From Liolophura sinensis (lineage: Eukaryota; Mollusca; Polyplacophora; Chitonida; Chitonidae), in NCBI RefSeq assembly GCF_032854445.1, contig NC_088305.1, positions 20,748,955 to 20,812,954 of the forward strand: a DNA stretch of 64,000 nucleotides, written 5' to 3'. Both the position numbers and the translations under genes were made by a program. This document shows, one piece after another, positions 47,257 to 57,114 of the stretch (the stretch's first letter is position 1; every line of letters starts with the position of its first letter). The notes under the pieces were generated by a model. It was not told the origin of the DNA and made no database searches. It saw only the letters and a list, made by a program, of their open reading frames with translations.

Positions 47257-49910
47257 ATATGTTATTAAAGATAGGATTACCGCTTACACAGTAGTGAATG
47301 TGATATGTGATGTTAGTACACTAGAATGTATGCATGACCAGGGGCCAGTTGTCAGTTCAAATAAATAAATCAAATAAATATTAGACAGTATAAATTTAAA
47401 TTTTGACCACCCCATAAATGTCACCTTAAGACAAACTTAGATGAAGTAGATTGGTGTAGATGAATAGATTGGTGGGTTGATGGATAAATACATACAAGTG
47501 ACTGGGTAGGTGAATGGCATTCCTCTGATTAAGACAGAGCCTCTCTCCTGGGTAAAACCATCTGTGCAGGGGAAGGTTTTATAGCCAGCTGAGGTCTGGG
47601 ATTTACCTTTTGACGAAGTCTTACCTGAACAGGCTACATCTCACCAGCTCACCTGGCCAGGTGAGCTGTCCATAACGACCTTGAAAACTGCATGGCCTTC
47701 ATCTGCCAACACAGCATAGATCTCCAGGTTAAGAGTGTCTTCCTTCGTTCAAACTCAATCTCCTTGTAAAGGTGTTTACAAGAACATGAACGGGAAGTAC
47801 ATGTGCATGGTTAATTTTGTTATATGAATCCAGACTCAGGTACGGGAATAGCTGCTCTAAGTACAGACAGGTGTGATATTGGATGTGAGGGAATATCGAG
47901 GGAATTTTCACTCACATTCTTCACATTTCTGGGTGGCGTTGATGCGTTATTTTTTTTTTATATTCAACAAGAAGAAAAAGTGTAGACAAAAAGTAGTGTG
48001 ATGTAGGAGGGACATATTTTATAAATCTGTTTCCCTTTCTGGACCTTTTATTCATTTTTGTTATTTTAAATGGTAACATGCTGATAGTAAAAAAAAAGCA
48101 AACAAAAACATCTCACTCAAATGAAAATTCAGAAAAATGATCAAGACATATCAACATATCATAATAAATACATTGTTTCAGCTGAAGTTTGGTATGTATT
48201 TATACACTTTAAAGTTCAAGAAGCACATGAAGACCTTGAGATGAAACTTTTGATGCCAGCTTTGAAATTGTGGATGAATCAAGCTGCATACATGTACATG
48301 TGTATCACTTGGACAGTGCTAAACTTTAGGTGAAATGAGGTGACTTGTCATTATTTACAGACTTGATTGAACTAAACTGATGCCTCTCCATGCTATGTAT
48401 ACCTGAAATATACATTTGTGTTTATCCATTGCTTATCATAGAAGAGTGTTCCGAAACCCCACGCCCTGAAGATTGACTTCCAACATCCCCCCACCCCCAC
48501 ACCCACCCCAATGCACTCCATATTCACCTGACTGCCTTTTGTCTTTGCTGGTATTGGTCACAGCTGGTGGGGGCAAATTATGGGCAACAATTGTTATACC
48601 CATCCCCCTGGCGGTTGGGGAAAGGGTTAACTGATCATTTTAATATACATGTGAATGTTTTGTATGTGTGTACACTGTACACTGTTTAACCTTCTCATTC
48701 CTAAATTTCCAGCTTTGAGAAAATTCATCTTTCTAAACCCCCATAATAATTGGCAGAATTGTTAGGTATGGACATGAAATTGTTCTGTTGTTGGAGGTGT
48801 TCCATGTTTAGTGTCTATATTTCTGTTGGTTGAGTTCTTAGAAGAATGATTTTCATTAGTGAACTACATGATTGATTGATTTTTATCAATATGTCATATC
48901 TTATACCTGTTCACAATGAATGTATACACATAAGTGTCTTCAAACAGTTGGATATGGGAAGGCTTAAATAGAAACATTACATTATAAAGTTTTGTACGTA
49001 TATGACTTCGCACAAGTATTCCCTGTCCTGTTTGAAGTTTCATGTAAGGTGGTTGCGGTGGTTCTATCTGTTTTTGTCATAGCAGAAAAGAAAGGTGGCT
49101 ACAGATAGATTTGAACCCACTACAGTCGAGACTGTTTCCATATTTTAAACCTACATGTAGGCACAATGAATGTTTAGTTAGAAGACTAATGTCTAATTTA
49201 AGTCTTCTCACAACATTTTATGCTTTGAACCATTCATGTTGGGTGAATGCTCTGAAATTTCAATGATTGAAGTCAGGTGTGTGTGTCATGATGAAATTTC
49301 AGGCTGTAACTATCAAGCCTGCATGGTTTACACTAATTGTACTCACAGGTGATACAGTATACGAAAGTCGGCCCAAGTTCTGCTTTGATGGTACATATGC
49401 AGTAACCACCTGCTAGCTGTAAAATGTGTAGCATGTTGCAGAGCTACAAATGTTCTACTTGCATTTTTGTTACACTTGTATCCCTTTTTTCTGTTTTGTG
49501 TAGGAAATTAGTTATGTGGGCGCACCTTCTACATGTACTATATGCTATTTTCATGTATATGCGTCTACTTCAGAGGGAATTTTTTTTCTCAACTTTGAAA
49601 TAGACTGCTGCTGATAAAAAGCATTTCTCTCCCAATGAGGGCTATTTTGGTGCATGAACGACTTGAGTTTGGGTCAACTGTGCATCATGGGAGGAAAAAT
49701 AAGTGCTGGGAGAACCTGTTAGCGTAGCAATTGTCGGCAGTTTGGCGATTTGCTGACGAACATTGAGCGTCAGTACCGATTACTTATGTGCGTATAAAGG
49801 ACTAGTGACAGTTAAACCCTTGCGCTTCTGTCAGCTTACGTCAGTGGGGTTTCATTTTGGAACTGTGAAACATTCTGTGCATTTCTTTGTATGTTTTCTC
49901 TATGTTACAG

Positions 49911-49965
49911 TGCTTCTGCTCTCAAACTGTTGGTAGTCCCCAAACATGAGGATATTCTGCAGATG
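49911..49965 (+). CDS. ARHGAP21: ARHGAP21/23 exon D: last PDZ strand
   Basis: Acceptor tatgttacag, donor gtgagt. The first base completes Ser 123, then 18 codons read ASALKLLVVPKHEDILQM (124-141). This matches the end of the family PDZ domain (LELSVMPKDEDILQ in the human protein). The exon ends in phase 0. At 55 nt it is short and lies 12 kb from exon C, but only 1.6 kb before exon E. Confidence 0.93.
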
Positions 49966-50035
49966 GTGAGTAGACATACCTGTCAGCTTGTTATAAGGTA
50001 TTTCCAGTTCTTGAAATTGTCTGTCATTTCTGCTA

Positions 50036-50251
50036 CCCAAATTCCCCAACCTTTTCACATATGAAAGAACAATTTTCACTGGACCCTATGCACGCTTTTA
50101 ATTTGATTTTGGAAACAAAATTAAATTGGTTGGATTGGCTAGTATCTGGGCATGACAAGAAGTATTATTTTTGTCAGTCAGCACAGGAAAATACCATCAG
50201 GATATGCTTGAATACACACCTCGCAAACTTGCAAAAAAAGTTCAATTACAG
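50036..50251 (+). mobile_element. MITE family A, TA-flanked
   Basis: 216 bp between TA (50034-50035) and TA (50252-50253). CCCAAATTCCCCAACCTTTT, TTAATTTGATTTTGGAAACA, GTTGGATTGGCTAGTATCTG, CAGTCAGCACAGGAAAATAC, ACCTCGCAAACTTGCAAAAA. Confidence 0.83.
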
Positions 50252-50348
50252 TACATATACACAACCTGCACATCATGTGTTGGACATGTAGAAAGCTGTG
50301 TGACTCTTCTACTCAGCCACAGGTTGTTGGGTGAACATGTTTTGCATA

Positions 50349-50540
50349 TTGTAATTCTTCCACTTTTTTGCTTGTTTGCTAGGTGTTTATTGAAGCATAT
50401 TCTGAAGGCATTTGTCGGTGTTGATTGATAAAATTATACTTTCTGTGCAGCTCTATCGCTGCCTAAAATCAAATGAAAAATGTGCCAAAATTGCACTGGA
50501 AGGTGCTCTTTACTTTGTGAAAATGTTGAGGAATTAAGGC
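50349..50540 (-). mobile_element. MITE family A copy
   Basis: TGTAATTCTTCCACTTTTTT preceded by TA, AAGCATATTCTGAAGGCATT, AATTATACTTTCTGTGCAGC, GCACTGGAAGGTGCTCTTTA, TGTTGAGGAATTAAGG. Opposite orientation to the copy about 100 bp upstream. Confidence 0.8.
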
Positions 50541-50551
50541 GTGTTCAACCA

Positions 50552-50660
50552 GGTTCCTCCTACAATAATGCTGGTCCCCGTCATATAAGTGAAATATTTT
50601 TGAATAATCAGATTAAGAAAACACCAATCAAATAAATAAATAAATCAAACATATATCGTA
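50552..50660 (+). mobile_element. SINE family 1, 5'-truncated with target duplication
   Basis: Only the 3' part is present (GGTTCCTCCTACAATAATGC to the tail). TTCAACCA lies at 50544-50551 and 50661-50668, so the truncation again dates from insertion. It inserted at the edge of the MITE ending near 50540. Confidence 0.85.
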
Positions 50661-50842
50661 TTCAACCAAGAAACACATGTACATTTTGTTTTGCAATACA
50701 ATTGTGCTCTGAAGCGTGTTCAGATCCAGCTGTCTTGGAAGGCTTCACCTGCTGAAGGCGTACAAGTATTGCAGTGATATGTGGGTAAGGCTACGAGTGC
50801 ACATGTACTTAGTAACCCTCAGATGAAACTGCTTCCAGATTA

Positions 50843-51174
50843 GGACTGCTTTGGTGGCTTAGTGGTTAGAGCATCCGCCTCAGTCAGGAGACCCAGGATC
50901 AAACCAGGGGCTTGGGTCATACCAAACTCTTATAAATGGTACTTGTTGCTGCCTCGCTTGGCGCTCAGCACTAAGAAGTTAAAGCAAGGAATCAGGACTG
51001 GTTGGCCCGGTGTAATGTCATGTCATGTCATGTCATGATACTTCAGTGGCGACAGCACTTTGGACTCGCCCTCCACAAGAAGATGCTATATATGCACACA
51101 CACCTAATGATTTCTCGTTGTCACATAACTGAAAAATTGTTAAGCATAACGTAAAACCCCAAGCGTACAAACAT
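50843..51174 (+). mobile_element. SINE family 2a, best full-length copy
   Basis: Head CTTTGGTGGCTTAGTGGTTA has a tRNA A box (TGGCTTAGTGG), followed by AGAGCATCCGCCT and the B-box-like GGATCAAACC. Body: ATGGTACTTGTTGCTGCCTC, GGCGCTCAGCACTAAGAAGT, a (ATGTC)n expansion at 51013-51036, CTCGCCCTCCACAAGAAGAT. 3' module: CACATAACTGAAAAATTGTT then AAAACCCCAAGCG. CTTCCAG in both flanks may be the duplication. Confidence 0.75.
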
Positions 51175-51563
51175 ACTTCCAGGCTGGGGTGGTGCACCAC
51201 TGGAATGACTTGCATATGCCATAAATAACTACTTTAACGTGTGGAAGCAGAGTAAATTTATTTGATTCTTGTTCAGTGGCACTCTCAATGTTTTTAGCTT
51301 ACAAAATTTGATGATGGCTAGTCTTATTGGTGGAGGAAATAAAGAGCCTCGAATAAAGCAAGTGTGAAATATATCAGATATATTAGTGCATACGATTTCC
51401 CGTAAACTTTATGCAAGACAACACCAAAACAGCAAGGTGACAGACACAATAAATTCAGGTCAAGCGGCAACTAGAAATAGACATTCATGTTCTCCATATG
51501 CCGTTTCATGGTCTTGTTATTTGTGATTTTTTATGAAAGCTTTTTTTCTCTGTTCATTTTCAG

Positions 51564-53667
51564 GCCTATCAGACCTCAGTGTATGATCAAACACAGGAAA
51601 TGTTCCACAGCGACGGCGGTTTGATATCCGCATCCCAAGGCAGCTATGTCAAAGTGGAGCATGCTGGGATAGCCCCAACCACGGAGGTCACAGTCACATC
51701 TCGCCGAGGGGGGTGGAGGGAAGAACTGAGACGGAAGTACTCCACCCCCCTGGATGAGACCGGCTACGGGTGCAAACCTGACCGTGATATAAAGAGCGTC
51801 AGTTGGCAAGGAAGCAGCGGGTCGCCAAGAGAGCCATTGCGTGGTGACAGTCGAAACAGTAATGGGCGTAAAGGCTCGTTTGATATTCGTATTTCTTACA
51901 ACTATCCTTCTGGAAAGGCTCAGACCAATTACAGCCCTTCACAGAAGTCTGCAGACTACGGATTATACTACCCTGTGGTGCGCAAAGACCTTTGGGCAGA
52001 GCCTGCGGATACTGTGTCCAATCAGTCACGTTCAAACTCAAACTCCATGTCGAGTCTGTCCGCCAGACAGTCTCAGGAATGTGTTGTTCAGCCGCTGGGC
52101 TCGCAAGAAAAACTCGGTCAGTCGCAGTCGAGCTGGACACGCAGTGGCACGCAAGATTACCCGAGTTTGAGACTGTCGCAGGAAAATATGTCGTATTCGC
52201 GCAGGTCCAAAGATGGCGCACTTCAATCCCAGGAGGACGTTTGGTCCTCTCCATACAGCTCTGCTCGCTCCCACACGTGGGACTCGTCTAAGTTTGCCTC
52301 CCGCACAGGCAAAGGCGCCAGTGACTCTGTCCCACGCTCTCTCACTACCTCGTCGCTTTCCAAAATGAGGACAAAAGGAATGGAGTACTCTCCCCCTGAC
52401 TCGACGCCGTTGTCGAGTGTAGGGTCGAATATGAAGCCTGTGCGTTACAGCGTGAGTAGCAGCACCAGTAACCTGCCTCAGAATGTCAGTCCCACGCGAC
52501 TCATACAGTATGCTCCCCCACACACAGCTCTCTCTTCTCAGCGCAGTGCGAAATCCACCAGTGCTGATAACTTACAGAATGCAGGGAGCCTGTCTGTGCA
52601 TAGGTCAAGCTTAGGTGGTCAAAAATCTGGCTACGCAGTCACTGGGTCACGGATAAAGGATTACCACGAACCTAATATCCCGGGGCGTACGTTTGTGGTC
52701 CGTATTGGAGACAAAGTGACAGTTTCCCCGCCCTCAGGGCCAGTAACACAGACCTCCTGCACAAACCCGGTCAGTATGAACAACACTTGTAGCTTTGGAA
52801 CTACATTTGCTCTCACGAGAGCCCCCAGTGGGAAGTCTTTCGAGTCTCGTAAAAATGCTCAGTTACCAGTGTCCGAGCGCAAGAAACAGTTTGAAGGTAC
52901 CGTTAGAAAAGAAGAGGTACAGCAGGCGACTGCTTCATCAGGCTCTTACGAAATGTCCACCTCTACCAAACGCTACAAAACAGAGATAGAGAAATTGCAG
53001 AGTTTAGGCAAAATAGGAGATATTGTTAAAAGAGTGCAGCATTTTGAGGTATCAAATAGTAGCAGTAGTGAATCAGGAACCCCACCACCCCCTAATTATA
53101 GCGAGAAGACCCCACCCCCGCACGAGATCCACATAACCACTGTCCCACCCATGTACTCTCCTACTCACAGACAGCAGTCACAAATCGGGACACGACAACA
53201 AGAACAACAGCAAGTGCCATCACCAATTCCCCAGCAATCCCCAGCCCAAACTCAACAACAACAGCAGCAGCAGCATCCACCTGTTCAGCAGCCAGCTATC
53301 AAAGTGCGCAAAATTTCCACGGAGCGTTATCAGCCTCCTGGTTCACCATCAAACAGTCGCCCAGACAGCACAGGTACAAATGTCCCTGTCAGGGTTTGTC
53401 TTCCGCAGTCCACAAGCGCCCCAAGCTCTCCAACTGTGGAGGAAGCAAAGGGCTTTGAGGACGCAGCCTTGCGCTCAGGAAGTAAGTGCTTAATGGACAC
53501 AAATGGAATGTCCACATCCATGATAAATCCACCTTTGCGGATGGATTCTGTTGAAGGCACCTTTTTGTCCACTGAAAATGTGTCGTCTTCGTCTTTGAAC
53601 TCTAATAACAGGCCCACAAGGAAGGTCTCCTACCTTACAGCTGTGAATGCTCCCATCTGCAAACAAG
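51564..53667 (+). CDS. ARHGAP21: ARHGAP21/23 exon E: long disordered linker
   Basis: 2104 nt, entering in phase 0 after ttcattttcag and leaving in phase 1 at gtaagg; residues 142-842. It begins AYQTSVYDQTQEMF, the counterpart of the family's AYSQDAYLKGNEAY. Composition is rich in Ser, Gln, Pro, Arg and Thr with many RxxS-like sites, as expected of a disordered, phosphorylated scaffold region. Landmarks: IPGRTFVVRIGDKV from residue 513; a helical EIEKLQSLGKIGDIVKRV segment from 615; a Pro-rich stretch after it; seven Gln encoded by mixed CAA/CAG at 705-711 (53253-53273); and RKVSYLTAVNAP at 827-838, matching the RHQSYILAVND segment ahead of the PH domain in vertebrates. The exon is clearly richer in G+C and CpG than the introns around it. 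If the next intron were retained, the frame would run 31 more codons to TAA at 53760-53762. Confidence 0.93.
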
Positions 53668-54573
53668 GTAAGGGAGAGAACTCCTCTAAGCTTAACTCCA
53701 TCACTGTGTATATGTATATATATGTAGATATATCTCCTCATGGTTATGTCTTCACATGGTAATGTCTATTACCTACCAACATGTCGAACCTTGTAAATGA
53801 TAGATTGTCTTTAGTACAGTGTATGTGGTTGTCTGCACCATCATATGTCGATTGGAAAATGTGATTCCTAAGTTGATGAAAAGGCATGTTATAAACATGA
53901 CCATGGACAAGTTTGCTGGAGTCAGAAGAAAGTACATATGTACCAGCTATTCATAAACCATAAGAAGTTTTATATCCTCATGATAATACTCGGCGTATAT
54001 ACAAGTAACATGGGGCCTCCGTGGCTTAGTTGATTAGTGGGCTAGTGCAGCATAATTACTCACCAAGGCAGTTGCTTTGAGTTCGAGTCCAGCTCATACT
54101 GGCTTCCTCTCTGGCTCTTTCGTCGTATAAGTGGAATATTCTTGAGTACGTTGTAAAACACCAATCAAACAAATAAAAAAACAAATACAGCCCATGTAGT
54201 GGAGGAGAGGAGTGATGTATATGAAATACGCCTGAAATTGGCTCCTGTTTAGTCAAAAGTTTGGACAAGGTGTGCACAGAGTAAAGAATAGCTGTGTGCT
54301 GAAAAAAATAAATCTTCTTTACATGTATAAACATCATGTGAAATCAATATAAGAAGGTTTCATGAATATATGTATTTTGTCTGACTCTCTGCATGGACGT
54401 CATTTCTCTTTTTATTATTTTTTTTTTTTATTATGTACTTATATATTGTGGTAAAATTTGAGCAGCCTGTCGTATTAAGACGTTTTAATTTCCAAATATT
54501 CAGTGTTTTGTTTTATTTTAGCCTTTGATTTTGTGTGTATTTCTCCTTTTCTTCTGGTCTTTGTCTTTTCCAG
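53668..54573 (+). other. ARHGAP21: Intron between exons E and F (906 bp)
   Basis: Bounded by gtaagg and ttgtcttttccag. It contains one internally deleted plus-strand SINE (54012-54185). Read-through from exon E stays open to TAA at 53760-53762. Confidence 0.85.
54012..54185 (+). mobile_element. SINE family 1 with central deletion
   Basis: GGGGCCTCCGTGGCTTAGTT head and B box GAGTTCGAGTCCAGC are intact (the B box is the closest to tRNA consensus in the window). The body jumps from CTCTCTGGCTCTTT to CGTCGTATAAGTGGAATATT, losing about 90 bp, and then reaches the tail. It lies in the 906-bp intron between exons E and F. Confidence 0.85.
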
Positions 54574-54798
54574 AGGATCTAACAATCCTATCTTCACCTC
54601 AGCTTATTATCAATGGACAAAACCTTGACCATCAATCTGTCTCCACCAATGACCTTGACTTTGTGGGGCACACAGTGTGCTCTGTGTCTGAATCACACAC
54701 AGAAGCCTGTGCCACTCACAAAAGGTCAAGGTCAACTTTCAGTTTTTTCTCCAATGCCACCAGTGGTCTCCTCTCTGCTTTCAGCACTCTTACAGCAG
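54574..54798 (+). CDS. ARHGAP21: ARHGAP21/23 exon F: symmetric 225-nt exon
   Basis: Acceptor ttgtcttttccag with a strong pyrimidine tract; the likely donor is gtactt at 54799, which is weaker than the others. It completes Glu 843 and encodes residues 844-917: DLTILSSPQLIINGQNLD, an acidic/polar middle and a basic, Ser/Phe-rich end (HKRSRSTFSFFS). Phase 1 at both ends and a length divisible by three mean it can be included or skipped without breaking the frame. I do not recognise a specific vertebrate counterpart for the peptide. The 3' end is the least certain boundary: the frame stays open to a stop at 54843, so another donor is possible. Confidence 0.7.
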
Positions 54799-56805
54799 GT
54801 ACTTTTGTTCTTTTGGAGAGTTTGGCATTTTTTCGTTTCATTTGATTGTTTTTGTCATTCTTCCCTTGTTTGATTCTGGTTCTGTTGTTTGCATCTAGTA
54901 TCTGGCTTGCATATCTTGGCACCCTTACATGGATTTCCCCTCCCTCACTCCCTGTTTTGCCCCACCATCCTGGGATCTCTGTATGGACATTACTTAATGC
55001 TTGACATTACTCTTTCAGTTATAAATCTGAGTGACTTAACCATTTTGCGAATGGCATTTTTAGAAAACAACTGCATACTTCACCACAAGCTCAGTAGGCA
55101 TGAGTTGTAACTCTCTTTGCACTGTGCGCTATCTATGCAAGCTGTTGTTATAACTATGAAAATAATTCGAAGTAACAGTATCAAGTAAGGACACAGTTTT
55201 CTAGGTCACTTATTTTTATCCGGCTATATCGCAAGCAAATCATGATGTTTAATTATATTTATTGGTAATTTATAGTAGAAAAGAAAAAAACAAAACACAT
55301 CTTTAGGTTAATAATTTTGCTTATAAGCAGAGGTAAGACGGTACATGAGTATTTAACTTTTCTGTTACTGCATGGTTTAATTCACAAGATATCTCAAGTG
55401 TTGATAAACAGTGTTATTTCTGTTAGGTTGCATGAGGTACACACGCACGCACACACACGCACACAAAAACTGAATTTCGTTATTCCTGACAGAGCACTTG
55501 TACACAGAAAACAATACTGATTGAACTAATAGTTTGTGCTGTTACTGTTCTATGTACATTTTTTGGTCAAGGTCGATCTTTATATGGCAGATGTACAATG
55601 TACATGGCATACCACTGGTTGTAGGGCTGGTGGTAAAGTTGTTGTTGATTTCAACTGTTACATTTTTTTCTTTTGCCATTTGGTGTTCGTTTCCTAGTGT
55701 TTTGAGATGCTTTTTTGTTTTGTTATCTTGTTTCATGATTTTCAGATTAAAGGTTTTTGAAATCAGTGCTTTATAGAGTAATATAAGTAAACTTTGTCAT
55801 TTGTTAGTGAGAAAATAGTCAAGAGCAGAAATTCCATTTCTGGTCTGCACATTCATGAACCACTGAATTACTAAGTACATTTTAGACTTTTTATGAAATC
55901 TATAAACACTTACTGGTAGGAGTAGGTGATCATTTTCTTGATTAAAGGCAGAACCACTGAACTGTTGCATGTAGTTTGTATCCTGGAAATACCTTGTTTA
56001 GAAGATTGGTTTTGAAAACATTACAAGAACTTTACTTGCACACTGCATATATAATTTAAGTATTTGTACTTAAACTTGTAGCAGGCTGACCTAGTTCAAA
56101 ACTTTCCATAGGAGAGTTGTCCCCCTTGTTCTGCCTCTTACCTTGTTCTGCCCCTTGCCGTGTTACTTTACACTAACTATTGCCAACTTCTATTCAGACT
56201 CAAGCAATTTTTCATTGGGGTCACAGTGTGTGCGACAAAATGCTAATTCTTGAACATATGACAATTTCGGCCAATCTCGCAAGCAAATTAAGCCTCTAAA
56301 GTTTAATCAGTCCCTTTTTGATGTTTATAAATGAGATATATTTGACATATAACACTATGGACCACAGCCCTTACATGTAGGTATTCAAAATAGCATAACT
56401 ACATGGTGATTAAATCGTATTGGTATGCTGTGACAAATTTTAAAAAACATGTTGTGACAAAAGGAAACAAGAATGTGAAACTTAATGTGTCAAAATGTAA
56501 AATATCACGTGACAAAAATATTTTGTACTATGACCCTTGTTCAGCCATAGAATCCTCTAATGATTTGTCCTCTAGCCTCACAAGGATGATTTGCTTCATG
56601 TTTGGAATGAAGATGAGCTATGATTCTTATTTGAAACTCTTCCAAAGTTTAAAAAGGTAGAAAACTAAGCTTCACCACCATTTGGTAGAGTATGTTGTCC
56701 AGCATTCAGTCTTACTATCCCGACATCGTTGAGAGACAACTACACATCGATGTAGATGATTTGCTGTTAAGAAGAAAAAAACAGTTCAAGTTTGAAGGTT
56801 ATTTG

Positions 56806-57045
56806 GGGCCATCGTGGCTTATTTGTCTAGAGCCTCAATTTTGTTGCTTCTAAAAGGCTCTTTGTCCAGTGGGTATTCAGCTGCTGAACAGTTTAGTGTC
56901 TGTAAAGTTAAGCTCTATAGCACCCTGTTGTAAGTTTCATATTTTAGAATGTGGAAGCACAGGGGTTTCCTCTACCCTGAAAAAAGCTGTCTGAATTGAA
57001 GAAGTCAAGAGTTCAGCATAAAACACCAATCGTCAAATAATTAAA
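56806..57045 (+). mobile_element. Possible degenerate SINE family 1 copy
   Basis: GGGGCCATCGTGGCTTATTT resembles the head and GCATAAAACACCAATCGTCA the 3' end, in the right order and roughly the right distance, but the sequence between them is not alignable by eye. Confidence 0.35.
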
Positions 57046-57088
57046 TAGATATATAACCCATAAAGAATTACTTGCACCCCCTCACACC

Positions 57089-57114
57089 TCCCCCGCCCCC
57101 CCCCCCCCCCCCCC
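57089..57114. repeat. Poly-C tract
   Basis: CCCC, one G, then about 20 C. Confidence 0.93.

Larger units (their letters stand above)
37883..49910 (+). other. ARHGAP21: Intron between PDZ exons C and D (12.0 kb)
   Basis: Bounded by gtgagg and tatgttacag. It contains three plus-strand SINEs within 2 kb (38088-38357, 39246-39505, 39790-40062), a C/A homopolymer junction (41217-41243), a (GA)n stretch near 41850-41870, G-rich tracts (43037-43078, 45005-45017, 45730-45743), a family-2 SINE (43341-43566) and two minus-strand family-1 SINEs (44197-44408, 46983-47256). The 40.1-43.0 and 47.3-49.9 kb stretches show nothing I can name. Confidence 0.85.
49966..51563 (+). other. ARHGAP21: Intron between exons D and E (1.6 kb)
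   Basis: Bounded by gtgagt and ttcattttcag. Over half is mobile DNA: a MITE (50036-50251), an opposite-orientation MITE (50349-50540), a 5'-truncated SINE (50552-50660) and a family-2 SINE (50843-51174). No exon is visible between them. Confidence 0.9.
16603..54798 (+). other. ARHGAP21: ARHGAP21/23-family Rho GTPase-activating protein gene, partial (six exons)
   Basis: Six exons on the + strand join in phase (144, 37, 187, 55, 2104 and 225 nt; about 917 codons plus one base). The joined protein opens with a PDZ domain whose sequence matches the ARHGAP21/ARHGAP23 signature ([15 protein letters not shown], then [10 protein letters not shown] and [17 protein letters not shown]), then a long Ser/Gln/Pro-rich region. 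Vertebrate ARHGAP21 is about 1950 residues with PDZ, PH and RhoGAP domains, and its PH starts near residue 920, so the window stops just before PH. Known family role: a GAP for Cdc42/Rho-type GTPases at Golgi and cell junctions, acting on actin and trafficking. The RhoGAP domain is not in this window, so the GAP role rests on family identity. Invertebrates may have one gene ancestral to vertebrate 21 and 23, so the symbol is approximate. Confidence 0.92.

Noticed and set aside
51799-52523. Minus-strand and alternate-frame open frames of 100-160 codons
   Set aside because: Shadows of the large exon E, whose + frame matches the ARHGAP21/23 family and joins flanking exons in phase.
56403-56660. 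85-codon frame with a protein-like composition
   Set aside because: AT-rich, no recognisable domain, no clear acceptor and donor around it; kept only as a note in the downstream intron.
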